64,000 nt of DNA from Mycolicibacterium sp. P9-22 (GTDB taxonomy: Bacteria > Actinomycetota > Actinomycetes > Mycobacteriales > Mycobacteriaceae), in the NCBI RefSeq assembly GCF_008329585.1, contig NZ_NPKP01000008.1:177908-241907 (forward strand). Reading direction: 5' to 3'. Both the position numbers and the translations under genes were made by a program. Position 1 is the stretch's first letter; the number at the start of each line of letters is the position of its first letter. This document shows, one piece after another, positions 52,989 through 60,855 of the stretch. Under the pieces are notes generated by a model. It did not search any database. It had not been told where the DNA came from and saw only the letters and a program-made list of their open reading frames with translations.

Positions 52989-53432
52989 TCACCTGATGCC
53001 GGGCGGCATCCCGTACAGATGGTTGATCGGCAGTGTCAGCAGCACCCGCCGGTCATCGACCATGGCCCGGCGGTAGTCGTCCCAGTCCGGATGTTCACCG
53101 GCGATGTTGCGGTACAACGCAATCAATGCTTCGACGGTGTCATCTCCCGGGTTCGCGGCAGGCGGCGTGAGCACGGCATCGCCCTCGGCGACCGCATAGG
53201 CCCAGCCGTCGTCGGAGGACACGTGGATGGAGGCGCGGGGGTCGCGGCGCAGATTGCGGGTCTTGGCCCGCGGTTCGGTCACCGACACCTGTAGGGCGAC
53301 GTTACGCGCGTCGAACCAGTAGGAGACGTTGGACAGCTGTGGCCGCCCGTCCTTCTTCACGGTGGCCAGCACCCCCAGCGAGTTCCCACTGATCAATGCC
53401 AACAGCTTGTCGTCGAAAACCAGGCGCCCCAT
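52989..53432 (-). CDS. F420-binding PPOX-like protein (Rv1155-like)
   Basis: A 147-residue split-barrel flavin/deazaflavin binding protein. Same length as M. tuberculosis Rv1155 and very similar throughout (FDDKLLALISGNSLGVLAT, AKTRNLRRDPRASI, IALYRNIAGEHPDWDDYRRA). Rv1155 binds F420. The Met at 53432 matches its start; the open frame upstream is longer. It is divergent from a methyltransferase by 31 bases. Confidence 0.92.
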   Translation of the reverse strand: MGRLVFDDKLLALISGNSLGVLATVKKDGRPQLSNVSYWFDARNVALQVSVTEPRAKTRNLRRDPRASIHVSSDDGWAYAVAEGDAVLTPPAANPGDDTVEALIALYRNIAGEHPDWDDYRRAMVDDRRVLLTLPINHLYGMPPGIR

Positions 53433-53463
53433 CCCACGAGCGTACGACTCTACGATCGGGGAC

Positions 53464-54297
53464 ATGAGTGGTCTGACCGGTATCGACGGCACAAGTTTGG
53501 AGGGCGTGTCCGCGACCACGCTCTGGACCCTGCACAATCGCGGCACCGAGGCCAAACGCTCCGACGGCGTGATCCGCGATCCGTGGGCGGTCACATTGTT
53601 CGACGCCATCCACTACGACTACCGGAAATTCGGGAAACCCAACCAGTCGCACGCATTGCGTGCCCGGGCATTCGACGCCGCGGCCATCGACTTCTTGAAG
53701 GCGCATCCGAAGGCGTCGGTGGTGGCGTTGGCCGAAGGCCTGCAGACCAGTTTCTGGCGGCTGGCCCGGGCCGGGGTCGCCGACGAGTTGACTTGGTATT
53801 CCATCGATCTGGAACCCGTGATGGAGTTGCGCCGCCAGTTGCTGCCGCGCAACGACCGGATCGTCGAGCTGGCCCAGTCGGCGCTGGACCGCAGTTGGAT
53901 GGACCAGGTGAAAACCGACGACGGAGTGTTCATCACCGCTGAGGGACTGCTGATGTACCTGGAGCCCGAGGAGTCGCTGAGCCTGATCGCCGACTGCGCG
54001 TCCCGGTTCCCGGGCGGGCAGCTGATGTTCGACTCGATCCCGCATTGGTTGAGTCGCCGCACCAAGACCGGGCTGCGGTTGTCCGACCGCTACCTCACCC
54101 CGACGATGCCGTTCGCGCTGTCCGCCGACGAGGCGCTCGCGCTGGCCGGCAGCATCGACGGGGTCCGCACGGCGCGCGATATCGCGCTGCCGCCCGGTCG
54201 CGGAGTGTGGAAACTCGCGAGCCTGTCCGCACTGGACCGCGTCAGCGCCTTCCGCCGGGCCCGGCCCAGCATCACCCTGCTGGAATTCGGCCGATGA
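53464..54297 (+). CDS. LCMT/O-methyltransferase-like SAM protein (first of two paralogues, Rv1153c-like)
   Basis: A 277-residue SAM methyltransferase of the leucine carboxyl methyltransferase-like group. ALAEGLQTSFWRL takes the place of the usual GAGLDT SAM motif; FITAEGLLMYLEPE and FPGGQLMFDSIP follow. M. tuberculosis Rv1153c (omt) is 277 residues. The stop overlaps the start of the DUF1697 gene by four bases. Substrate unknown. Confidence 0.85.
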   Translation: MSGLTGIDGTSLEGVSATTLWTLHNRGTEAKRSDGVIRDPWAVTLFDAIHYDYRKFGKPNQSHALRARAFDAAAIDFLKAHPKASVVALAEGLQTSFWRLARAGVADELTWYSIDLEPVMELRRQLLPRNDRIVELAQSALDRSWMDQVKTDDGVFITAEGLLMYLEPEESLSLIADCASRFPGGQLMFDSIPHWLSRRTKTGLRLSDRYLTPTMPFALSADEALALAGSIDGVRTARDIALPPGRGVWKLASLSALDRVSAFRRARPSITLLEFGR

Positions 54298-54809
54298 CGC
54301 GATACGCCGCGTTCCTGCGCGGGGTGAACGTCGGCGGCGTCACCCTCAAGATGGCCGAAGTGGCGGCGGTGTTCAACGCGGCCGGGTTCACCGACGTGAA
54401 GACCGTCCTGGCCAGTGGGAACGTGCTGCTGAACAGCTCGGCGTCGACGGCCGCAGTGCGCAAGAAATCCGAGACCGCGCTGCGAAAGAACTTCGACTAC
54501 GACGCCTGGGTGCTGGCCTACCCGCTCGACACCGTCCGCGAGATATCGGCGAACTTTCCGTTCGAGCGGGACGTCCCAGACCACCACTCCTACGTCACCT
54601 TCGTCAGCGACGCCGACGTGCTCGACGAACTCACGGCCCTGGCCGGCGAAGCCGGCGAGACCGCCGCCCGCGGGGAGGGAGTGCTCTACTGGCAGGTGGC
54701 CCGATCGTCGACGCTGACCTCGGCGATCGGCAAGACCATGGGCAAGAAGCGCTACAAGTCCTCGACCACCACCCGCAATCTGCGCACCCTGGACAAAGTC
54801 CTGGCGTAG
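54294..54809 (+). CDS. DUF1697 family protein
   Basis: A 171-residue protein. RYAAFLRGVNVGGVTLKMAE, TVLASGNVLLNSS and a C-terminal KRYKSSTTTRNLRT match DUF1697, a ferredoxin-like fold of unknown role. It is coupled (ATGA) to the first methyltransferase and 14 bases before the second. Confidence 0.88.
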   Translation: MTRYAAFLRGVNVGGVTLKMAEVAAVFNAAGFTDVKTVLASGNVLLNSSASTAAVRKKSETALRKNFDYDAWVLAYPLDTVREISANFPFERDVPDHHSYVTFVSDADVLDELTALAGEAGETAARGEGVLYWQVARSSTLTSAIGKTMGKKRYKSSTTTRNLRTLDKVLA

Positions 54810-54823
54810 GTACATTCGGAACG

Positions 54824-55657
54824 GTGACCTCCCCGAGAGCCGATGCCAGCACCCTGACCGGAGTTTCCGAGACCGCACTGTTGACGCTGCTGGTCCGCGC
54901 GACCGAAGCCCGCCGCGCCGATTCGATCATCGACGACCCGGTGGCGATCGACCTGGTGGACTCCATCGAGTTCGATTTCGGGAAGTTCGGTTTCGCCAAC
55001 CGCCAGGACATGGCGTTGCGGGCCCTGGCCTTCGACCGGGAGACCGGCGCCTATCTGCGCGATCATCCCGATGCCACCGTGGTGGCCCTTGCCGAAGGCC
55101 TGCAGACCAGCTTCTACCGGCTCAACGCCACCGGTATCAGTGACACATTCCGTTGGCACACAGTCGATCTGCCGCCGATCGTGGCGCTGCGCGACACGCT
55201 GCTGCCACCCTCGGAACGGGTTTCCACCAGTGCCCAGTCGGCGCTGGACTACAGCTGGATGGATGACGTCGACGATTCCCAGGGTGTCTTCATCACCGCC
55301 GAGGGCCTGTTGATGTATCTGCAGCCGGCGGAGGCCCTCGCACTGATCACCGAATGCGCCAAGCGTTTTCCCGGCGGGCAGATGATGTTCGACCTGCCGC
55401 CCTACTGGTTCGCGTGGTGGGCACGTCAAGGTCTGCTGCGCCCCTCGCTGCGCTACCGGGTGCCGCCGATGCCGTTCAGCCTGTCGGTCGGCCAGGCCGC
55501 CGACCTGGCCACCACCATTGCCGGCGTGCGAGCGGTGCACGATGTGGAGTTGCCGACGGGTCGCGGCCGGGTGCTCAACGCGTTGATCTGGGCGTCCTAC
55601 CGGGTGCCGGTGATCGATCAGCTGCGCGGGGTCACAACGCGGCTGGAATTCGGCTGA
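54824..55657 (+). CDS. Second LCMT/O-methyltransferase-like SAM protein (paralogue)
   Basis: Also 277 residues, from GTG. It keeps the same motifs: VALAEGLQTSFYRL, FITAEGLLMYLQPAE and FPGGQMMFDLPP. Clearly a paralogue of the gene 530 bases upstream, with which it encloses the DUF1697 gene in one operon. The 3' end overlaps the convergent monooxygenase by 26 bases. Confidence 0.85.
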   Translation: MTSPRADASTLTGVSETALLTLLVRATEARRADSIIDDPVAIDLVDSIEFDFGKFGFANRQDMALRALAFDRETGAYLRDHPDATVVALAEGLQTSFYRLNATGISDTFRWHTVDLPPIVALRDTLLPPSERVSTSAQSALDYSWMDDVDDSQGVFITAEGLLMYLQPAEALALITECAKRFPGGQMMFDLPPYWFAWWARQGLLRPSLRYRVPPMPFSLSVGQAADLATTIAGVRAVHDVELPTGRGRVLNALIWASYRVPVIDQLRGVTTRLEFG

Positions 55658-57137
55658 CCGCCCCGAACTTCAGTGCGCCGTCCCGCACGGGCCCACGGCG
55701 CAGCACCTCGGCATCGACGGTGTAGTTCATCGTCATCTGCCATGGACCGTTCACGCCCTGGCGCGGGATCTCGTTGATCGCGCGCTGCACGTACCCGGCC
55801 GCGAAGTCCAGCAGCGGCTTGGTGGGCATCGCCGGATCATCGAGTTCGGCTCGCACACTGTCGAACCCGTGCTCATCCATATGGCTGAGCAGGCGGCAGA
55901 AGTGCTCGCACAGCAGCCCGACCTTCAGCGTCCATGACGAGTTGGTGTAACCGAACGCGAACGCGAAGTTCGGGACCCCGCTGAGCATGATGCCCTTGTA
56001 GGCCACGGTCTGCGCGAAGTCGACCGGTTCCCCGTCCACGGTGAGGGTGATCCCGCCGAAGAGCTGAATATTCAGTCCGGTGGCGGTGACGATGATGTCG
56101 GCGTCGAGCTCACGACCGGACTCCAGCAGGACGCCGGTCTCGGTGAAAGTGGCGATGCGGTCGGTGACCACCGAGGCGCTGCCGTTGCTGATGGCCGCGA
56201 ACAGATCGCCGTCGGGCACCGCGCACAGCCGCTGATCCCAGGGGTTGTAGCTGGGACTGAAGTGCTCATCGACCGGGTAGCCGTCGGGCAGTTTGCCGGC
56301 GTTGATCCGGCGGATCAGCCAACGCGCTGCGGTCGGGTACTTCTGGCAGAACGTGTACACGGCACGCTGTTTGGCGATGTTCTTGCGGCGGGCCAGCACA
56401 TAACCGCGGTCCTCGCCGAGCAGCCTGCGAGCGGTGTTGGCGAAGCCGTCCTTGGCCGGCACCGGCATGACATAGGTCGGCGATCGCTGCAGCATCGTCA
56501 CGTGCCCGGCGGTGCCGGCCATAGACGGCACCAGGGTCACCGCGGTGGCGCCGCTGCCGATCACCACCACCTTCTTGCCGGTGTAGTCGAGGCCCTCCGG
56601 CCAGTGCTGGGGGTGGACGATCCGGCCCCCGAATCGCTCACGACCCTCGAAGTCGGGGGTGAAGCCTTCGTCGTAGCGGTAGTAACCACCCGCGCAGAAC
56701 AGCCAGTTGGCACTCAACTGGATCAGTTCGCCGTCACGCTCGACGTCGACGACCCAGCGGGCATCCGCACTGCTCCAGGCCGCGCCGAGGACCCGATGGT
56801 GGTACCGGATGTGGTCTTCGATGCCGTTCTCGTCCACCGTCTCGCGCAGGTAGGCCAGGATCTTGTCCGAGGTCGCGATAGCGTGTTCATCGCGCCACGG
56901 TTTGAACTCGTAGCCGAACGTGTGCAGATCCGAGTCCGACCGAATCCCCGGGTAGCGGAACAGATCCCAGGTGCCGCCGGTCGCCCCCCGGGACTCCAGG
57001 ATGGTGAAGCTACGGCCGGGATGTTCGTTCTGCAGGTAGTAGGCGGCGCCGATACCGGAGATCCCGGCTCCGACGATGAGCACATCCACCGATTCCCCGG
57101 TCGCTGCGCTCCTGCCCTCCGAATCGACTGTTTCCAT
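55632..57137 (-). CDS. EthA/MymA-like Baeyer-Villiger flavin monooxygenase
   Basis: A 501-residue FAD- and NADPH-dependent monooxygenase. FAD site IVGAGISGIGAAYYL; the EthA-like FxGxxxHxxxW-type fingerprint region around GGRIVHPQHWPEGLDY; NADPH site VVVIGSGATAVTLVPSM; then HVTMLQRSPTY. It is close to M. tuberculosis EthA (Rv3854c) and MymA over its whole length; EthA activates ethionamide. A divergent PucR-type gene with a perfect palindrome between suggests dedicated regulation. Confidence 0.9.
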   Translation of the reverse strand: METVDSEGRSAATGESVDVLIVGAGISGIGAAYYLQNEHPGRSFTILESRGATGGTWDLFRYPGIRSDSDLHTFGYEFKPWRDEHAIATSDKILAYLRETVDENGIEDHIRYHHRVLGAAWSSADARWVVDVERDGELIQLSANWLFCAGGYYRYDEGFTPDFEGRERFGGRIVHPQHWPEGLDYTGKKVVVIGSGATAVTLVPSMAGTAGHVTMLQRSPTYVMPVPAKDGFANTARRLLGEDRGYVLARRKNIAKQRAVYTFCQKYPTAARWLIRRINAGKLPDGYPVDEHFSPSYNPWDQRLCAVPDGDLFAAISNGSASVVTDRIATFTETGVLLESGRELDADIIVTATGLNIQLFGGITLTVDGEPVDFAQTVAYKGIMLSGVPNFAFAFGYTNSSWTLKVGLLCEHFCRLLSHMDEHGFDSVRAELDDPAMPTKPLLDFAAGYVQRAINEIPRQGVNGPWQMTMNYTVDAEVLRRGPVRDGALKFGAVSRIPAAL

Positions 57138-57200
57138 GCGTCGATCGTCGCGTTACGGCCCACCCTCCAGCCAGGTCGAAACATCCCAAACAAGCAATTC

Positions 57201-57221
57201 GGTGGTGCACAGTGCACCACC
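57201..57221. promoter_or_regulatory. Perfect palindromic operator between the monooxygenase and PucR genes
   Basis: GGTGGTGCAC (57201-57210) and GTGCACCACC (57212-57221) mirror each other exactly around a central A. It is 16 bases before the PucR ATG and 63 from the monooxygenase start, so it could control both. Confidence 0.8.
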
Positions 57222-57237
57222 ACCCTAGGCTGATCTC

Positions 57238-58437
57238 ATGGCCGATGAACTGCCGTCTCCGCGGGTCAGGGACCTGATCCGGCAATGCGCCCAGATCGTC
57301 GTCAATGCCCGCCGCGAATGGCTCGACGAACTCGACCGCGCCGTACTGGCCGCCAGCCCCGCCATTGCCGCCGACCCGGAACTGGCCGCCGCCGTCAGCC
57401 GCAGCAACCGCGCCAACCTGTACTTCTGGGCCACCGCCAACGTCCGCGATCCGGGCGCTCCGGTGCCGCCCAACTCCGGACCCGAACCGCTGAGCATCGC
57501 GCGGGAATTGGTGCGCCGAGGGGTGAATGTGTTCCCGCTGGACGCCTACCGGGTGGGTGAGGGCGTCGCCTGGCGCCGATTGATGGAGATCGCCTTCGCG
57601 CTGACCTCGGATGCCGCCGAGCTACACGAGCTCCTACAGGCCTGCTCGCGCTCCATCAGTGCATTCGTGGATGCGACGCTGATCGGCATTGCAACTCAGA
57701 TCGAACTGGAACGCCATGAGCTCACGCACGGCAGCCACGCCGAGCGACGCGAGACCATCGCCCTGCTGCTCGACGGCGCCCCCATCCCGCGTGCTCGTGC
57801 CGAGCAACGCCTCGGCTACGCGCTGACCGGCAGCCACACCGCGGCGGTCATCTGGACCGACAACCATGACGGCGACCTGACCCGGTTGGATCGTGCCGCC
57901 GAGTCCATCGCCCGCGCCGGTGGCGGGCGGCCGCTGAGCGTGCTGGCCAGCAGCGCGACCCGGTGGGTCTGGACGCCAGGCGAGGTCGACCTTGATGCCT
58001 TGGAGGCATCGGCCGGTGGTACCGACATCCGGGTCGCGGTCGGCACCACGGGTGAGGGCATGGACGGGTTCCGCCGCAGCCACTTCGAGGCGATCACCAC
58101 TCAGCAGATGATGGCGCGCCTGCATTCCCGGCAGCAGGCCGCCCGGTTCACCGATGTCGAGATGGTCTCGCTGATCACCGCAGATCCCGACCGCACCGCC
58201 GAATTCGTCGCCCGGGTGCTCGGAGATCTCGCCACCGCCGGCACCGAGTTGCAGGACACGGTAAGGATATTCGTGGCCAGTCAGTGCAACGCATCGCGCG
58301 CGGCGGCTCGGCTCTACACGCACCGCAACACCCTGCTGCGGCGGCTGGCGCGCGCGGATGAATTGCTGCCCCAGCCGCTGGCCGAACACAGCGTCAGCGT
58401 GGCGGTGGCACTCGACGTGCTGCGCTGGACGGGCTAA
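57238..58437 (+). CDS. PucR/CdaR-type regulator
   Basis: A 399-residue regulator with an N-terminal all-helical sensor domain, a middle GGDEF-like fold region (about 180-290) and a C-terminal PucR helix-turn-helix (FVASQCNASRAAARLYTHRN, then TLLRRLARADELL). Such regulators bind metabolites. It is divergent from an EthA-like monooxygenase, a likely target. It overlaps the convergent GntR gene by four bases. Confidence 0.88.
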   Translation: MADELPSPRVRDLIRQCAQIVVNARREWLDELDRAVLAASPAIAADPELAAAVSRSNRANLYFWATANVRDPGAPVPPNSGPEPLSIARELVRRGVNVFPLDAYRVGEGVAWRRLMEIAFALTSDAAELHELLQACSRSISAFVDATLIGIATQIELERHELTHGSHAERRETIALLLDGAPIPRARAEQRLGYALTGSHTAAVIWTDNHDGDLTRLDRAAESIARAGGGRPLSVLASSATRWVWTPGEVDLDALEASAGGTDIRVAVGTTGEGMDGFRRSHFEAITTQQMMARLHSRQQAARFTDVEMVSLITADPDRTAEFVARVLGDLATAGTELQDTVRIFVASQCNASRAAARLYTHRNTLLRRLARADELLPQPLAEHSVSVAVALDVLRWTG

Positions 58438-58799
58438 TCGAAAGCCGCGTCCAGATAGCGCAACGCCTCGTCCTTGCCGATGCCCAAGGCGCGGGCGGAT
58501 TCGGCGAACGCATGCGCGGCCGCGGCCATCGCATTGTCGGCGGGATCGACCCGTGCGACGAAAGTACCGAACCGGCCCCGGGTTTCGAGCACACCGGCGG
58601 CCTCCAGCTCGCGGTAGGCGCGCGCCACCGTGTTGACCGCGAGGCCGAGCTGACCGGCCAGATCACGGACCGTCGGCAGCCGGGTACCGGGCGTGAGCCT
58701 GCCGTCACGCACACCCTCGATGATCTGCGTACGCAACTGATCGAACAACGGGGCTCCGGCGTGCTGATCGAGCCGAACCCACTCCCCCAGACCTCCCAC
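58434..58799 (-). CDS. GntR (YtrA-like) family regulator (Rv1152-like)
   Basis: A 121-residue regulator: winged helix from VRLDQHAGAPLFDQLRTQII to LGLAVNTVARAYRELEAAGV and RGRFGTFVARV, with only a short C-terminal helical part, as in the YtrA subgroup. M. tuberculosis Rv1152 is 121 residues and next to the sirtuin as here. The GTG at 58799 is the chosen start; the open frame upstream runs through the sirtuin gene. Divergent from cobB with 36 bases between. Confidence 0.88.
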   Translation of the reverse strand: MGGLGEWVRLDQHAGAPLFDQLRTQIIEGVRDGRLTPGTRLPTVRDLAGQLGLAVNTVARAYRELEAAGVLETRGRFGTFVARVDPADNAMAAAAHAFAESARALGIGKDEALRYLDAAFD

Positions 58800-58835
58800 G
58801 TGCCCAGTATGTCGCACACACGATAGTTTGGTGAG

Positions 58836-59552
58836 GTGCGAGTGACGTTGCTGAGCGGTGCGGGCATGTCTGCCGAGAGCGGTGTGCCGACGTTCCGCGA
58901 CGTCGAGACGGGTCTGTGGGCGAACGTCGATCCCTATGAGATCTCCAGCAGTGACGGCTGGCAGCGCCATCCCGAACGGGTATGGGCCTGGTATCTGTGG
59001 CGGCACTACATGATGGGCGCGGTCGATCCGAATCCCGGCCATCTGGCGGTCGCGGCGTGGGAGGACTACGCCGAGGTTCAGGTCGTCACCCAGAACGTGG
59101 ACAACCTGCACGAGCGGGCGGGCAGTAATCGGGTCTATCACCTGCACGGCAGCCTGTTCGAGTTCCGCTGCGATCGTTGCGGCGCTCCGTACACCGGGGA
59201 ATTGCCCGCGATGCCGGAGCCGGTGGAGGTCATCGACCCGCCGCACTGCTCGTGCGGCGGCCTGATCCGGCCCAATGTGGTGTGGTTCGGCGAGGGATTA
59301 CCCGATGACGCCTGGGACCGGTCGGTGCAGGCGGTTGCAAACGCCGATGTCGTGATCGTCGTCGGGACCTCATCGGTGGTCTATCCCGCGGCGGGACTAC
59401 CGGAAGCCGCACTGGCCAATGGCATCCCGGTCATCGAGGTCAACCCGCAGCCGACGCCGCTATCGGAGGCTGCCACCGCGGTGGTGCGGGAGACCTCGGC
59501 GACCGCACTGCCCCAGCTGCTACAACGATTGCCCGCGATCTTGGGCCGCTAA
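58836..59552 (+). CDS. cobB: NAD-dependent protein deacylase (sirtuin, SIRT5-like)
   Basis: A 238-residue class III sirtuin matching Rv1151c. NAD site GAGMSAESGVPTFR (residues 8-21), TQNVDNLH, catalytic His104 in HLHGS, zinc cysteines 112, 115, 138, 140. Y53 and R56 in AWYLWRHY give the Y-x-x-R pair that marks desuccinylase/demalonylase activity. GTG start. It overlaps the convergent methyltransferase by four bases. Confidence 0.94.
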   Translation: MRVTLLSGAGMSAESGVPTFRDVETGLWANVDPYEISSSDGWQRHPERVWAWYLWRHYMMGAVDPNPGHLAVAAWEDYAEVQVVTQNVDNLHERAGSNRVYHLHGSLFEFRCDRCGAPYTGELPAMPEPVEVIDPPHCSCGGLIRPNVVWFGEGLPDDAWDRSVQAVANADVVIVVGTSSVVYPAAGLPEAALANGIPVIEVNPQPTPLSEAATAVVRETSATALPQLLQRLPAILGR

Positions 59553-60178
59553 GGCCGGACCGCACGGCCGATGGCGAACTCGGACACCGGTATCGGTAGC
59601 CACCCCGGCAGCGTCTGCTCACGGCGCGACCTGTCGACCGAGAAACCTGCCGCCGCGATGGACGCTTCGGTGTTGCGGTGGGTGTGGCAGTTGCCGAGCA
59701 GCCGGGGCCACACCGTGGCGTCCGCAGCCTTCTGCAGCGTGCCACGCAGCCCGACGCCGGCGACGTGCTCCAAATAGCGCAGCTCGCCGCCCGGCTTCAG
59801 CATCGAATACAGCTCGCGCACAACGCTGTCAGGGTCGTCGACGGAACACAGCACCAGTGAGCACACCACGGCGTCGAACGATTGTTCTGCGTTGAACTCC
59901 TCGATGACGGCGGTGCTGACGATCACCGGCACCGGCGCCACGGCAGCGGCCGCGCGGGCCACTTCGGCGAGACGGCGCTCGGGCTCCAGGGCGATCACCT
60001 CGGTGACACCGGCCGGGTAGTGGGCGAAGTTGGTACCGGTGCCGGCGCCGACCTCCAGGACCCGGCCGGTCAAGCCCGCCAAGTTGGCCACCCGCAACCG
60101 GCGCAGCGATTCCGGTTCGTGCCCCGAGATCGTCATCCACAGCCGGGCGAAGAACGGGTTGTCGACAAGATCACTCAT
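59549..60178 (-). CDS. Class I SAM-dependent methyltransferase
   Basis: A 209-residue methyltransferase: motif I VLEVGAGTGTNF, acidic loop VIALEPE, motif VVCSLVLCSV and post-motif LKPGGELRYLEHV, typical of small UbiE/METTL7-like enzymes. Coupled to the tetR stop (ATGA). Last gene of the mmpL-tetR-methyltransferase operon. Substrate unknown, possibly a lipid. Confidence 0.87.
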   Translation of the reverse strand: MSDLVDNPFFARLWMTISGHEPESLRRLRVANLAGLTGRVLEVGAGTGTNFAHYPAGVTEVIALEPERRLAEVARAAAAVAPVPVIVSTAVIEEFNAEQSFDAVVCSLVLCSVDDPDSVVRELYSMLKPGGELRYLEHVAGVGLRGTLQKAADATVWPRLLGNCHTHRNTEASIAAAGFSVDRSRREQTLPGWLPIPVSEFAIGRAVRP

Positions 60179-60855
60179 GCTTTGAGCTCCTTGAGTTTCT
60201 CGACGGCCGCGGTAGGGGCCACGTCGACCCCGATGTAGCCGGTCGCGATATAGCCCAAGCATATCGACCGCAGCACGCGGTCGGTGAATTCTTCGACGTC
60301 ACCCCACGGTAGGTAGGGCTTGGCGATCAGCAGCGCCGCCACCCCGTGGGCCGCGGTCCACAGCTCCAGGGCGGCCGCGGTCGAATCCCCGGGCGGGTAC
60401 ACACCCTCTTCGATCAACGTTTCGATGGTGGTGCGCATGTGCACGAAAGCCGAACTGGCCAAGGTCATGTCGACGTCGCTGCCGGGGTTGCCCTCCCCCA
60501 TCGTCGCGATGCGGTAGAGCTCGGGGGTCTGCCGCGCGAACCGCACGTAGGCCAGGCCCTGGGCGCGCAGCACCTCGATGGTCGAGGCCTGGCCGGCGGC
60601 AACCCGCTGCATCTCCTCGTCGAGGCGTTCGAAGTAGCGTGCGCAGACCGCGTCCAGCAGCGCGTCCTTGTCGGCGAAGTGCAGGTAGATCGACGGGGAT
60701 GTCACGCCCACCCGGTGCGCCACCCCGCGGATGGACACTGCCTTGGCGTGCCCGGTCTCCATCAGCAACTCGGTGGTCGCGTCGAGGATCTCGTCGCGAA
60801 GCTGGTCGCCGGAGCCCCGCGCGGCGCGCCGGCGTCTGAGCGGTTGGGTCGACAC
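60175..60855 (-). CDS. TetR family regulator in the mmpL operon
   Basis: A 226-residue regulator. HTH region RDEILDATTELLMETGHAKA, then VSIRGVAHRVGVTSPSIYLHF and a helical effector domain. GTG at 60855 directly follows the mmpL stop with no gap, so the genes are co-transcribed; it may autoregulate from the palindrome before mmpL. Middle of the three-gene operon. Confidence 0.9.
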   Translation of the reverse strand: MSTQPLRRRRAARGSGDQLRDEILDATTELLMETGHAKAVSIRGVAHRVGVTSPSIYLHFADKDALLDAVCARYFERLDEEMQRVAAGQASTIEVLRAQGLAYVRFARQTPELYRIATMGEGNPGSDVDMTLASSAFVHMRTTIETLIEEGVYPPGDSTAAALELWTAAHGVAALLIAKPYLPWGDVEEFTDRVLRSICLGYIATGYIGVDVAPTAAVEKLKELKA

